This document shows, in pieces, positions 22,064 to 34,880 of a stretch of 64,000 nt of DNA. The notes under the pieces are model-generated. The model searched no databases. It was not told where the DNA came from and saw only the letters and a list, made by a program, of their open reading frames with translations. Every line of letters starts with the position of its first letter. The stretch's first letter is position 1. Origin of the DNA: Serilophus lunatus (Eukaryota; Chordata; Aves; Passeriformes; Eurylaimidae); assembly GCA_013399895.1 (NCBI GenBank), contig VXBA01000672.1, forward strand, positions 64,184-128,183. Direction: 5' to 3'. Both the position numbers and the translations under genes were made by a program.

Positions 22064-22995
22064 CTGATGACTTTAAATATAAATTGTGAGAATTCAAGAT
22101 ATTTTTTTCTCTCAAAAGCTTTTCTACACAGCTTGCACAGTGAACACATATCAATGAATTTAGCTGAATGCCAGGGAGACAGTAATTTCTGGGACAAATG
22201 CTAGTGTCTGACTTTATTTATTTGCTTTGCTGGATAGTAGCCCATATACAAGGTATAATTTGCTTGACCTCCGCATTTTATAACAAAAATAATTTACAGA
22301 AAACAAGCAAAGAATCAAAAACAAATCAACAAGAACTACCTTTTTTTTTTGAGTGTATCTCTTTCCTTTTCAAAAAAACAGACTAACCTCAAATTTCACT
22401 TATTCCACTTTGTCTGAAGTTAAAATATCTGTCAGGGGAGGTGGGAACCTTCCTGGAGTAGAAAGAAACTCCTCCACTTTACTATAGCCTTCAAATCAAG
22501 AGGATTTCAGTCAAAAATGTAGAAGGAAGCATAGCAGACTGTGAGAAACAAAAGCTTACCATAAAATGCAAACTGTTTTATTTGGACAAATTCAGGAAAC
22601 AAGGGTTTTATTTCAACGCTGGAATCATGGTATCTAATACCAGAGGCTCAGGGTGTCCTCAGCTGGGCAGGATTTTTATAACAAAACCGTCACACAGTAT
22701 GTTACGTATTCATTGGAACAGGAGGGATTATTTCAACTAACTCTGAGGTAGCAGGATAATAATTTACACGGGTACATCCCCTTTCTCCTCCCCTCTGGAC
22801 TTGCTCAGTTAATTTGAGTAAGGGTCCTTTGCTGCTTTTTGGTGGTCTTTAGATGAAGTAAGAGGATCATCACCTTCATGAACTTTTCAACTTCCACTGG
22901 AAAACTGGTTCTAACTGATGTTTATAGCCTGATGCTGGGCTTATCTTGGTTGACCAATTATAAGAATCTCAACCACAATTTATGACTTACCAAGG
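22064..22995. repeat. Triplicated segment, copy 2
   Basis: Begins exactly as copy 1 and continues further right through the polypurine tract and about 200 bp of retroviral internal sequence to CTTACCAAGG. From 22217 on it is repeated again as copy 3 (23105-23885), with small differences: one T fewer in a T run, an inserted TTC near 23832, and A/G near 23801. It diverges from copy 3 after 22995. Confidence 0.95.
22430..22776 (-). mobile_element. 347-bp ERV LTR (copy 2) with adjoining polypurine tract
   Basis: Same LTR as at 21707. The adjoining 22777-22795 is, on the minus strand, GAGGGGAGGAGAAAGGGGA directly before TGTACCC, the classic polypurine-tract/3' LTR junction. The minus strand of 22796-22995 is the tail of the internal region. 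A short frame there ends in a stop about 30 nt before the tract, consistent with the end of a degraded retroviral gene. Confidence 0.88.
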
Positions 22996-23103
22996 TGTGG
23001 TGGTTTAAGAACCACAATATTAACTAGGGGGCACTCTTAATAGTGACGAGAAGAATGACAGAATGTGACAACAGCGAAACACTTTATTTGTCTGGAGCTC
23101 AAA
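22996..23103. other. 108 bp private to copy 2
   Basis: It follows the common part of copies 2 and 3 and is not found in copy 3. It contains GTGGTGGTTTAAGAACCAC, a near-palindrome resembling LTR ends, and AATAAAG on the minus strand. It may be a piece of another LTR or of another allele. It ends at the single N at 23104. Confidence 0.5.
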
Positions 23104-23104
23104 N
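23104..23104. other. Assembly join (single N)
   Basis: One N between copy 2's private tail and copy 3. Confidence 0.95.
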
Positions 23105-23885
23105 TTTATTTGCTTTGCTGGATAGTAGCCCATATACAAGGTATAATTTGCTTGACCTCCGCATTTTATAACAAAAATAATTTACAGAAAACAAGCAAAG
23201 AATCAAAAACAAATCAACAAGAACTACCTTTTTTTTTGAGTGTATCTCTTTCCTTTTCAAAAAAACAGACTAACCTCAAATTTCACTTATTCCACTTTGT
23301 CTGAAGTTAAAATATCTGTCAGGGGAGGTGGGAACCTTCCTGGAGTAGAAAGAAACTCCTCCACTTTACTATAGCCTTCAAATCAAGAGGATTTCAGTCA
23401 AAAATGTAGAAGGAAGCATAGCAGACTGTGAGAAACAAAAGCTTACCATAAAATGCAAACTGTTTTATTTGGACAAATTCAGGAAACAAGGGTTTTATTT
23501 CAACGCTGGAATCATGGTATCTAATACCAGAGGCTCAGGGTGTCCTCAGCTGGGCAGGATTTTTATAACAAAACCGTCACACAGTATGTTACGTATTCAT
23601 TGGAACAGGAGGGATTATTTCAACTAACTCTGAGGTAGCAGGATAATAATTTACACGGGTACATCCCCTTTCTCCTCCCCTCTGGACTTGCTCAGTTAAT
23701 TTGAGTAAGGGTCCTTTGCTGCTTTTTGGTGGTCTTTAGATGAAGTAAGAGGATCATCACCTTCATGAACTTTTCAACTTCCACTGGAAAACTGGTTCTA
23801 GCTGATGTTTATAGCCTGATGCTGGGCTTATCTTCTTGGTTGACCAATTATAAGAATCTCAACCACAATTTATGACTTACCAAGG
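23105..23885. repeat. Triplicated segment, copy 3
   Basis: Corresponds to 22217-22995 of copy 2 with a few small differences. It then continues into different sequence (AAATTCCGGAGATTC...). The differences are of the size expected for alleles or sequencing error rather than for old duplications. Confidence 0.95.
23317..23663 (-). mobile_element. 347-bp ERV LTR (copy 3) with polypurine tract
   Basis: Third appearance of the same LTR, with the same TG...CA ends and the same adjoining polypurine tract on the minus strand at 23664-23682. Confidence 0.88.
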
Positions 23886-24860
23886 AAATTCCGGAGATTC
23901 TTGCAGAGGCTGTCCTCGAGTACCTGGGGCCTCTTGCAGGAGTTAACTTTAACTCCCATAAACACTTAAACAGCAAATTCTTGTCAAAAAGGTAAAACTA
24001 TACATTCGGCAAAAGCAGTTTGTTAGGCCGTGCATTTAAAAAAAAATTGTTCTGAATTTTACTCATCAACTAAAACATTCTTTACTATAAACACAGTTTT
24101 GTTCAAGGTGAAGTTGCTGCTTTAACAGGAACAGCTAATAATACTTATAATAAATCCTCTGTTTCTAATACATGCAGATTATCATTAACGAACATAACTT
24201 TATTAATAGAATCACTTCATCTTACAACTCTATTTCTCATTGTTTAAGTTCTTAATTGTCTATATATCATTTTTTACATGGATTGTTTCTTAAAATTTGC
24301 TTCTTCATTGTCTTCTAGTCACCTGAAAGGGCTCATGACAGGTAAAAAGGCCTTCACTGTCCTACCTCCCGCCCCGCTCTGCTGCGACAAAGCCCCTTCC
24401 TCTTGCTCAGCCAGCCTATTGTGAAAGTGTTGCAAAATCAGCTTATTGAGAAATCATCCTCCAGTACCCAGTTGCCATGCAGTTGGTCGCTGGAGATGGA
24501 CATGCCTTGTGAGCTGAGATGCTGTAGCTGAGAGGGGAGGACGGCTGCACACCGGAGAGAGCTGAATCCACCTAGAACCCACAAGTGAGCTAAGGAACCC
24601 TGAACCTTGAGTTCCTGGGAGCTTGGACATGTGTTCGATCCAGAGATAGGAGTTGCAGGGGAAACTTTGTTACATGCTTCTCCCCCCGCGCTGCTCTCTA
24701 AGTGGTCGAGGAGCCCACATGTGTGACAAAGAGACTTTGCTACGCAGGAGACTCGAATCAGGAAAATACAGCTACAAAGAACGCTTTCCCTCTTTAGCTG
24801 AGATGTGAACTGAACTCCACAGGCATGCTTCAGGTTTTTTCTGCCAAGCTGCTTCTTCTA
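23886..24860 (-). mobile_element. Probable degraded ERV internal region
   Basis: If copy 3's LTR is the 3' LTR of a minus-strand provirus, this is where its internal region should lie. No retroviral gene can be read; all frames are short. On the minus strand near 24722-24700, ATGTGGGCTCCTCGACC loosely resembles a retroviral primer-binding site of the proline-tRNA kind, but no matching 5' LTR follows to the right. The stretch 24340-24760 is GC-richer than its surroundings. The assignment is inference from position. Confidence 0.35.
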
Positions 24861-25487
24861 GGCATTTCTTTTGTGTCTGCATCATTGTGGCCACAGTGCA
24901 TACTAAAAGAGAAGACTGAAATAATCCAGGGGAAACGTTTACAGCATTATTCTGTGTTCCTCCTCTGGCAATCTAGATGACTTCATAACTAAGAGTGCTG
25001 GACACACTTGGAAGTTAGAAGCAGTAGGTTATCTAAACAACATATAGCTCAAAAAAGTGTATAGCAGAAAATGCAACAATTTATTACTATGTCTTGTCAG
25101 ATGCCTTCACTCCCTCACTGTTCCTTCAAAAATACAATAGCATAGGTACAAAACCGAGTCATTTCAAAACAAAGACATTTCATTTACCTGGCTATCCAGA
25201 CTGATATGGCAGGATTATGATGTCTGACAGAAAGTGCATCCCATATGTCACAGAAAAATCCAAACACAAATATTCAATATCCAGGCCCACTATCAGAGAC
25301 TAAATCTCATTTATTCCTACATTAATGAGCTAAGGTTTACTTGACTCGACCATTCTATGTACATCTTTGTATCACAGTCTCTCTTCAGAAGTGAAGAAGC
25401 TGAAAAACATCCATATTTTATTTTTTCAGGAAGTTCAGAGGAGATTTTTTTTTTTAGCAACTCTTATTTAAACTTGTTCTTTAAGAT
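24861..25487. other. Unassigned AT-rich stretch
   Basis: No gene or repeat recognised. A run of T near 25447-25456 precedes the CR1. Confidence 0.5.
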
Positions 25488-25968
25488 GTTGAGTTGCTGG
25501 AATGTGTCCAGAGAAGGGCAACGAGGATGGTGAAGGGGCTGAAGCACAAACCCTAGGAGGAACGGCTGAGGGAGCTGGGGTTGTTCAGCCTGGAGAAGAG
25601 GAAGCTCAGGGATGACCATATTGCTGTTTATAACTACCCGAAAGGAGTCAGGCGGGGGGCGATCTCTTCTCTCAGGCTCCCAGTGACAGGACGAGAGGAC
25701 ACAGTCTTAGGCTGAGTCAGGGGAGGTTTAGGTTGGATATCAGGAGAAACTTTTTCACAGAGAGAGTGATTTCCCATTGGAATGGGCTTCTCAGGGAGGT
25801 AGTGGAGTCACCATCCCTGGGTGTGTTTAAGGATAGGTTGGATGATGAACTTGGTGACTTGGTTTAGATGGTTTAGATGATGGATTGGTGTTGGATAGGT
25901 TGTTAACTAAAAGGTTGGACTTGATGATCTCTGCGGTCTTTTCCAACCTTGTTAATTCTGTGTGTGTA
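25488..25968 (+). mobile_element. CR1 LINE 3' end
   Basis: Relatively well kept CR1 in plus orientation: GTGTCCAGAGAAGGGCAACG, GAACGGCTGAGGGAGCTGGG, GGTTGTTCAGCCTGGAGAAG, GTAGTGGAGTCACCATCCCTGG (split) and the terminal AGGTTGGACTTGATGATCTC. The reading frame of ORF2 is broken in several places. The tail has GTGTGTAATTCTG in place of the usual octamers. Confidence 0.95.
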
Positions 25969-27587
25969 ATTCTGCGTATGTGTATGTAAAAGGCCAGCTA
26001 CCAGGCAATCCTAGTGAATAATTATTTCCTATTTATGATGAAACACATTTTTTTTGCATACATCTATCTGAGAAATGAGAAGATTCCTTTCCACAGTTCA
26101 TTGAGATCAGCTGCACTTGACCATAAAAGTAACAAATACAGAGCTCTGTCCCCATCTTCATGTGCACTGCTTAAGTAGGCATTGATTAAAGCTAAAGCAA
26201 ATAAAAAGATTGGGATTTTTTACATCATAATAGGAAAAAAATGATGTACAGTAAGATACAATCACAACTGTCATGCAGCAGTTACTGATGTTAGGAAAGA
26301 TTGATCATTCTTGGGTTTCACTTTGAAACAAAATATATAATAAATAAAGAATGTCCTTCAGTCTAAAAAAAAATAAAAATTCATCCATTACTTTGAATCA
26401 GATGTTTGATACTAACAAGCATCAGAAATACGATCTTGCAAATGATCGCACTTGGCCTGTCTTATTAAAAATAAACATGGAAACTCAAGTTAGAGATTTC
26501 AAAATTTCTTAGCACTACAAATTAAATATGAGAGTTTGAAAATAGGGATTCTAATGGCTTGTTCCATGCCAGGGAAAAAATGTGTTAGATAGAAGGGAGT
26601 ATTCACTGTCATAGATTATACATACCTCTAGCTGAGGGGAAAACAAAGACTGTCTCTTTTTACAGAGCCATTTCAAAAAAATGCATTATATACAGAAGTC
26701 AATTCCTGACTCTAAATATAATGTTATTGAAAGAAAAATCTGTCATGAATAGAGCATGTACATTATTGTGATAATGGAAAAGACGAAATGGCACAATTTT
26801 GTTACAATAAAATTTCTCAGTAATTTTGTAAATGTAAGACACTTATGCAAATTTTAAAAAATGATTCTTTGCAGATTAACAGTACCATTCATAAAACATT
26901 GAACAAGATAATTCTATGTTTCCTTAGTTACAGCATGTCATTTGTGGTTAGAGTACAATTAATACACTATTTCAAACTTGATGCATTTAATCCAATTGCT
27001 TTCACTAAATAAAAAATAAATGAAAACAACAACAAAAAAAACACCCTTCCAAATAAAATCAAACGCAAACCTAAGCCAACCCCAAAACTTAACAACATAA
27101 AACCAAAAACAAACTGCCCAAAACAAGGCTTCTTTCCAGGAAGCTGTTACAGATCAGAACTACCATTAAACATTAGCAATCTGGGAAAAAAACACAACCA
27201 AGCAAGCAAGCAAACAAACAAATCAGTTCAATTTGTATGTCCTTTCAAGGCAAAATGAGCAAGAATCATGTCAAGCACAAAAATGGTCTGAACATTGTAT
27301 TCCTATGATTAATTTGATCTTTTGTCACTGAATTTTCACAAATGCCAATCCTGCAAAAACGCATTTGTTGTTTCATCAAGTCAATATATAAGTCTATTTC
27401 ACCCTTTCCCTGCCAATACTTCCAGCTATATAGATGCAATAAAGTGCTAGGAAATCTTACAGAGAGGTTCTTAAAGAAATAGATTATACTTTAAGAGATA
27501 GTTTTATCTAAATATACGTTCTCATCTTTTGTAAGATTTCCCTGTTTTCTTTGCTGTTATCATGATGGTTCTGACCTTATTTTGGGT
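25969..27587. other. Unassigned AT-rich stretch
   Basis: No gene or interspersed repeat seen. A-rich low-complexity sequence at about 27010-27230 includes (AAGC)n/(AAAC)n near 27198-27222. Confidence 0.5.
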
Positions 27588-28010
27588 AGAGTCATATAAC
27601 CATAGCATAATTCAACTGCGAAAGGATCTCATTAAATATTTAGTCCATCTTGCTTCAATGGAAGTGCTGAAGTCAGATCTAGTTGGTCTGATCTGCTCAG
27701 CTCTGCTCACGCTATAAGTCAAATTGTAAGTCACCATTGTTTTAGAATCATTTGAGGCAACTTGCTTCACCACTTTGCTAACCTATCCTTTTCATCATAC
27801 CCAATCTGAATATTTCCTTTTCCAACATACATCTGTTGTCTCTCATCCTCTCACCACACACCATGATGTAGAGCCTAGGCTCCCCTCCTTGCAGACACTG
27901 GGAATCTGATGTTCAGTTCACCCAACAGCCATCTCTTTTCCAGGATGAACAATCTCTGGTTCCTCAGTCTCTTCTGACAAGGCAAGCGATACAGCCTGAT
28001 ACAAACCCTA
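27588..28010 (-). mobile_element. Very old CR1 copy, minus orientation
   Basis: Only a few landmarks remain. Near 27617 CAACTGCGAAAGGATCTCAT stands where the CR1 3' end normally has a GGAAGGGACC-type phrase. CACCACTTTGCTAACC follows near 27768, and CTTTTCCAGGATGAACAATC near 27935 corresponds to the reverse of the GTTCAGCCTGGAGAAG motif. The order and spacing fit an old CR1, but divergence is high. Confidence 0.55.
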
Positions 28011-31000
28011 AAATATCACCTAATAATCACTTCTTATTAAGCTCAAACACCCAACTACTTGTTTTACTCCTTTAATTCTCCATTCATCTAGAACATAATG
28101 TCTCCATTTGGATAATGTTCAAATGCAATTAAAAACTTCAGATCTGTCTGAAATACCAGGATTTTTCTTTTAAAAAGTTGTTGAGGACTTTTTTTTTTTT
28201 TTAGTAAATATTCTATATTAATCATCCCGTGGGAGGTTTTATAGTGCTACTTTTAAGAATTTAATCTGTACCATTTTGAAGGAACTAAAAGGATAAAAAT
28301 TAATGAAAATTCTGTAGACAGTCTAACACAAAGAATGACCTGTTGAGTGATTCTTTATGCATTATAAGGTGATATTGATGAGGAATACATCACCATCCCG
28401 TGCAAATATTTCACCTCCTTTCCTCCTTCTCAGCCAAACTAGAAAACATAAAAAAGGTACAATAAAATCAAATACATGTCAAATTTACACACAAATCTAA
28501 ATTTTGTCTTATCCCTGAGAAGAAATATTTATCTATATGCTATCATTCTTGCTTAGATTTTAAAGAGTGATATCTAGATGAAGTTCTCTTTTACAAGGTC
28601 AATTTTTGTTAAGGTCCTCAACTACTGAAACCAAGATAACTCTCAAATTTAATGGACTATTACTTAAAAAATACAGTAGAGGAATTGCATATAGAGGAAA
28701 TGAATTAAGTTACCTGGTGTTCCAGTTAACAGTGATGATACTGTAGTTCTAGCTATTCTCTGTCATTACTATATCAGAAGCCTAAATTTTAAACTTTTTA
28801 TGACGACAAAAATAATTTATCTGTTTTTAAAAGATCCTATCTTTAACAAACCCATAAAGGATAAGAAATCTCTCTTTTTAAACTAATGTTTCTGTTCACT
28901 TTTATGATTTGCATGTCTGAGATATTTACTTATTTATATAAATATCTAATATTAAAATATTTTTGTAAAAAAATGCATCTATTCAGAAACACTGAGTTAT
29001 CATAACCAAAAAGGTCTGAGTCTTATATAATAGCCTGACTTTGCTCTTAAACTTTAAGGAGCTAGTGCTCTTAATATTTTCTTTTGTACTGCAATAAACT
29101 GTTGAAATTTGCTGTATATAATTCATTCCTTTTTTTTTTTTTTTTTGTATCTGTAACCTAAATGTATTTGCCCTTGGTAAAAACTATTCATAATGGACCT
29201 TAATATGTGATGTTAATGGCAATTGATTTATGGAAAGCATTAAAACATCAAAATAATAACGTTAACACAAAATGCAAGTGTTTTTAGGTGTATTTGAGTA
29301 TCTGAAAACACTCCAGGCAATATCTATATTATTTAATTTCTAATTTCTTTTAGTGATGTTCGATATTAGAAAAAATATTAGTAAAAACACTGTGAAGTAA
29401 ATGAAGAAAATATTTTTAACAGCATTTAAATAATCACTTTCTAGACCCTATTTAATATTGGAATTATTGAAAAATATTTGATGAATTTAAAGGATCATTA
29501 TTTTTAGCAACTGTATCAAATGAAAAATAATTAAATAGAAGAATAATACTTCATCTAATAACAACAGACTCATAATAATGGCTTGTTGCACATTACTTTT
29601 TCAATCCAACTAAAGTTCTTAAAATACAGTGTGATGAAAATACAGTTATCTTTTGGCTTCCTACATAATCTCATTTATCATGTAAATAAAATGACAGCTG
29701 CATTCAAAAGATTTGTTTTTCATCATATCCTGATACAAGCATCATTTGCAAAGGCTGAGAAAGGCTGTAGTACACAAAATCACTATTGACTATGGAAAAG
29801 CAATTTTTGTAAAAAAAGTAAACTGTAAAATAATGCATTATAAATTGTATACACCCAGTTGTTCCAGATACATCACGATACATTATATTATTTATTTATT
29901 AATGAAATCTGTTTGTCCCATCAGAAACATGACCTCAAACTCCTAATTTTACCAAAATGAGTTAAAGTCTGCTTAAGCCCCAAAGAGGAATACAGAATAT
30001 TACTTAGACCAGAAAGATTAAAATATGTTTGAATTGAAGAAAGTCCACTCTTTAGATTTTGGTTTTATTAAATAAAACTTAAGACATTAGTTGAATGCAT
30101 GAGAAATGGCAAATTTTTGCTAACATAAAAGGTACTTTTAATTTGCAAGCTACCAATGTGCCCTTCATTTTTGCAAAAGAGATCAACTTATTCTGTGTGT
30201 GTTACACACAAACAAATTGCTTTCGTGTCATAAAACAATAATTTCTGTACATTTCATGTACATAGCACTGAACAAGAGATAAAGAACCAAAAATTCAATC
30301 TACAGAGTTCAGAAGTGAGCTTAAAAGATAAAATACAATATGGAAATAGCTGAGGTTAACTTTTCTGTCATTAAAAATCGCTGAGTCTTTAAAGATATCT
30401 TTTACTCTGGAAGTTGTTTACTCTGCATTGAAATGCCAGACCTCTAAGTTGGCAGTTCTTCCTCTCCCTCTTCTCTAAGAGAGTGGTGTTTCTGTAATAA
30501 GAAATTAGATCACCAAAACTAATGTTTGCCTATTTAGGGAATTCCTGTAGAGATGCCTTGTTAAATCTGACAGATGCTTAGACAAATGTTCTGACTTATA
30601 ATAATGTCATTGAAAATGATTCACAATTTTATACAAGGAAAGTATTAATCAGTAAATCCTGTCAGACTTTTTACTAAAATAAAAGGTAATACTTTCTATG
30701 TCTACTGTAATCACAGAATGAACAGCAGCTAATGCTGATGGCTAATTCTGGGAAAAAAAAATATTCTTCTGCCAGTAATCTGCCATCTGATGAGTCACGT
30801 ATTACTTTCTGATCATCGGATAGGCAGATCTCCTACAAAAAGGAAATGTTTCTCAGACCAAGGCCAATAATATTGATATTTCAAGCCTACTTAGCAGGCT
30901 CATTAGTTGATCTGAATAAGCTTCTGTTCTCTATTCCCTCTTAAGGACTGTTCATGTAACAGAAAGAAGTGGTATGGCTTTGCCCTATTTAAAGTTGGTG

Positions 31001-33589
31001 AATACTACAAAAATAGACTAGTTTTCTGGCACTAATTTTACTGGCTATGGCACTGAGAACTAAGAAAGATCTTCTAATTGCCCGATGCCAAGGCTAATGT
31101 CAGTGCTAGCCGTTATGGCCTCTGTACAGTTTTAATCCAAGGAGAGATCATATTTTATAAAATAAAAAAAAATTTGAAGTTAACACTAATTAGTGCAAAC
31201 AGATACATTGAACATGAATTTTAACTACATGATTAAATAGGTTATCTGCTGATTGCAGTTGTCTAGAAACTGTAATTTAGCTTGGAAGAACTGAATAAAG
31301 CAACTTTAACTGAATATCATCTATATGTTTAAATCTCCTAACATGTACATTCTCTAAACACAGCACCATTAAGTCAACAAGAAAGAGTCTGAGCCTTAAC
31401 CAAAAGGAAGCAGATATGTGAGCCCAGATGACAGCCAGAAATTTCAGCTAAATCCTTAATTTCACATAGAATAGGTAGCCTGTGTGCCTTACACCAGATT
31501 CACAGTATCTAACATCAGGTATGTAAAACAGCATTTAAAATACACATTCACCTATGTGTGCTCAGGTAAATTTCTAAAGGATAAAAGAAGGAAGCTGGGT
31601 TCCTTCTTTTGTGCAAGTTTTTTTTTTTTTTTTCTCTGCTGTCATCTTCCTCTTCTTTCTTTTTAATTTGTGTTTAATAACTCTCCAGCTCAGCTAATGA
31701 GAGTATTCTTTGACAAACCACTGAGAACTGCTGAGAAGAGAAGCAGCTAAAAGCAGTGTTTTACACAGCTTGATACTTCTAACAGTTTGTTTGCTCTGTG
31801 TAGGAGAGAGACTGTGTCTATGTGTGTGTGTATGTGTGTGTGACTGTGGGCATCTCTCTGTGTGTCTGTACTTCTCTAATAAAAAATTTGCAAGTTAAAT
31901 GTCACCATTACGAAAAAGTACTACAGTTTAAACTTCTTTTCTTTTTACCATCTTTTCTGGTTTTTACTTACTAGACTACAATTAACAATAGCAACAATGG
32001 CTCCAAGCTGTCTTGCTGTCTTTGGGGTAGTTTTTCCATTCAAAAATAGTATTTTTTTTTTTACACTTTAATACAATTTAAAATAAAAACAGGCAATGGA
32101 TCATACAAATGAAGGAAAAAAGCTATACTGTTAATATTTAAACCATAGTTAACATTCAGTGTTGTTCCCTTATGCTTGCTTTCTACTCTTTTTTATTGTT
32201 CTAAGAGCAGTTTTTAAAGTAGTTCCTAGTGAAGACAGGTTAAGCTGGAACACATATCTGTGTCAAAACTAAAAATCGATATAAAAAGAATTTTCTTTAG
32301 TAACATGACATAAGTACACTTTCAGGTTCTGTAATGTTTTTCAGACACTATTAATATGGGTATAAAGCTTCACTGAGACTATAAGTAGGATTCATCTCAC
32401 AAATTAGACACTTTAACATAGGTGTTCATTTTAGCATCAAGATGAATTTCTTTTGTCATTTTTCCAGGTTTAAGAAATAAAATATCTCTGACATAAAAAT
32501 GGCACTAGAAAATGAGGGTAAAGTTTGATGGTTTTGTTTTGTTGTTTTTGTTTTTTTTTTTTTTTAAATATAGGTACAGAGGATATGACAAATGAACTGT
32601 TGAATTACAAACCTATCTTATCCCTATCTTAATATTAAAAATTTGGATGCCACAAGCAATAGTATTAATAATAATTTTTTAAAAAACACAACACATGTCC
32701 TAGAAACTTAAAAGATTAATGATCATGTTTTCTTCTCCTTTGTTTTCTTCATTTTTCACCATTTGGATATCAATTTAGATATGTAACAAGGCCCAACTAC
32801 TTCCTTTAGGTCCTTTCAATGTGTATTTGTACAGGATAATAAATGTTCTGGTTATGTTTAAATGATATATGCAGATATGAGATCCCTGTCTCCGTGCTTT
32901 AACATGCATGAGCTCTTTCACTTGCTCTGAGTAATTTATAAGCCATAATACTAGTGTGATGTTGAGTTAATAAAGCATACTTTATGTTTGAGCACATCTC
33001 AGCCAGTTTGATTTGATCTTTCAAGGATCTTATAGAAACATGATCCTACAATTTGTGATTAAGTGGTAAACATTAAGTGCCGAGTCACTTATGGCTGGTA
33101 TTGCACTGCACGGACAAACTTCTTTCAGCTTTGACATGCAGCTAAGTCCCAGATCACAAAGACATGACTATTGCTAAAAAAATGGATGTCAGGGAGAGCT
33201 GCCTGGTACTGAGGCCAGGAATGACTTTCCCTCATACCGGCTTGATGCCACGTGATGTAGATCTAGTCCTAAGTCCACATTAAATCAACACTAGATAAGG
33301 CATTTGCCTCATTTTATAAATGTACTTTAATCATTAATTGGTTTCTTCAGTTGCATGGTGGCCTATCAAGAAGATGTTCTTACAAAGTGAAAGTGAGGGC
33401 ACATGCTGTTGGCAACCAGGTTTTCTAACGTGTCTGGGAGTTGTGGAAGACAGGGACTGAAGCTCAGAAGTGAGACGTGGAGTTGCAAATGTAGAAGACA
33501 CACAAAGAGAAAGACAGAAAGGAGTGATTTCTGAGCATTTCACTGCTCAGAAGGAGAAGACCTAAAGGGTTCCATTAGACTTCTTACAT
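28011..33589. other. Long AT-rich stretch with no gene or interspersed repeat
   Basis: About 5.6 kb without a recognisable feature other than simple repeats (T runs near 28189, 29131, 31618 and 32550; a GT-rich tract near 31813-31843). The absence of transposons over this length is notable beside the dense clusters on either side. I cannot judge conservation from one sequence. Confidence 0.5.
31813..31843. repeat. (TG)n-rich microsatellite
   Basis: TG dinucleotides interrupted by CTA and TA. Confidence 0.85.
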
Positions 33590-34090
33590 TCATGTGCAGT
33601 GCATAGTTGCCAGACAGGAAGAATTGGAAGCCCAGGTGGAAAGCTACCAAATTGCCAAAATGATCAGAATCACAGGAATCTGGCAAGATAGCATGTACAG
33701 CTGGAACATGCCTATGACTTCAGGGAAAATAGGCAAGGGAAAAAGGAGAGAGGAGTTTTGTCCTGTGTTAAGGACTTGCTTGACTACACAGAGTTTCTGT
33801 ATGAAATGGGACGTGTTCATTGGTAGTGGCTGAGTCAAGATCAGGAGGAAGCAACCTTAAGGATGTTGTGAAAGGATTAAGTTGGAATCTATTCCAGTCC
33901 ACTTGTCTAAGGAGCATATCCACCTTAGAGAAAAGTAGACTATGGAATGATGTCAATGCTTTCTCATGAAGTGCAAGGGAGAGGGAGGTGATGATCTCTC
34001 TGGTTTACAGTGATAGAATGTGAGTGAATGGCTTAAAGCTGCATCAGGGGAAGTTCAGGTTGGATATTAGGAAAAGTTTTGATGTTCATA
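33590..34090 (+). mobile_element. Old CR1 fragments (5' ORF2 portion and 3' portion)
   Basis: The part near 33670-33740 follows the CR1 endonuclease region: ACAGGAATCTGGCAAGATAG, then CTGGAACATGCC, then AAATAGGCAAGGG. It has in-frame correspondence but many changes. At about 33990-34085, GAATGGCTTAAAGCTGCATC followed by AAGTTCAGGTTGGATATTAG is a CR1 3' segment. The two pieces may be separate insertions or one internally deleted copy. Confidence 0.6.
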
Positions 34091-34880
34091 AAAAAGGATA
34101 GTCAGAATATTAGTTAATTGTACCAAAGGCAAATCATGCTTGAACATATGATTGCCATCCTCAGTGCAATGACTGGTTATGTGAGCAAGAAGATGGTGAT
34201 GTTTCTTGATATCAGAAATGTTTCTGACCCCATATCTCATAGTGAACAGGTGAACAGAGATAAATTTTAAATTGCTTGGACGTCTGGGCTGAAAGCAGGT
34301 TGAAGAATGGCTGGACTCTCAGCCAACAGCAATAGGCTCCATGTTGGACACCATCTTTGTCAATGATGTCGATGATGACAAAGAGTATACCTTCAGCTAA
34401 TTCAGAAACAGCATTATATCAAAGAGAGTGGCTGACACAACAAATGGCAGACTTTGGCAGTTATCAAGAATGATTTGTAAGCCTCCTGAAAACTCATGAA
34501 TTTTGGTAAGGAGAAACACAACCTTGATACAGGAACTAGTGGCTGAATAGAACCTGGGAGACACTGTGGACAGCAAGCTGAGTATAAGCCAACAATCCAC
34601 TCATTGAAAATGGGATGAACTGCTTACAACAGTGTGAGTACATTCAATGGTGATTCAATAGGAAGATGGCTAACAGAGAAATGAAGGGCTTTTCTGCTGT
34701 GGAGATTTGGAAGATGAGGCCTGGAAGACTAGACAGAGTCCAGCAGAGAGATATCAAGATAATCAGGACTAACCCATAAGGTTCAGGCGAGGCATTGTTG
34801 AGGGCACTGCATTTTTCTGTTCTGGTGAAGAGGAGGCTTGAAGGTTTGTTCCAAAGATGGTAGAACCAAGCTTTTTTCAA
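34091..34880 (+). mobile_element. Old CR1 reverse-transcriptase region
   Basis: Decayed plus-strand CR1 ORF2: TCTCATAGTGAACAGG, AGAATGGCTGGACTCTC, then CACCATCTTTGTCAATGATG with GATGATGACAAAGAG (34344-34384), which corresponds to the region around the reverse-transcriptase F(I/V)ND motif. Near 34730-34850, GACAGAGTCCAGCAGAGAGA and GAAGAGGAGGCTTGAAGG match the later ORF2. Stops and frameshifts are frequent. Confidence 0.65.

Noticed and set aside
21475..23304. The same 62-79 codon frame appearing three times, resembling a tandem gene family
   Set aside because: It is one non-coding flank repeated by the triplicated segment with N joins.
27180..27230. AAGC/AAAC repeats as a CRISPR-like or regulatory array
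   Set aside because: A short simple-sequence tract without spacers; ordinary microsatellite.
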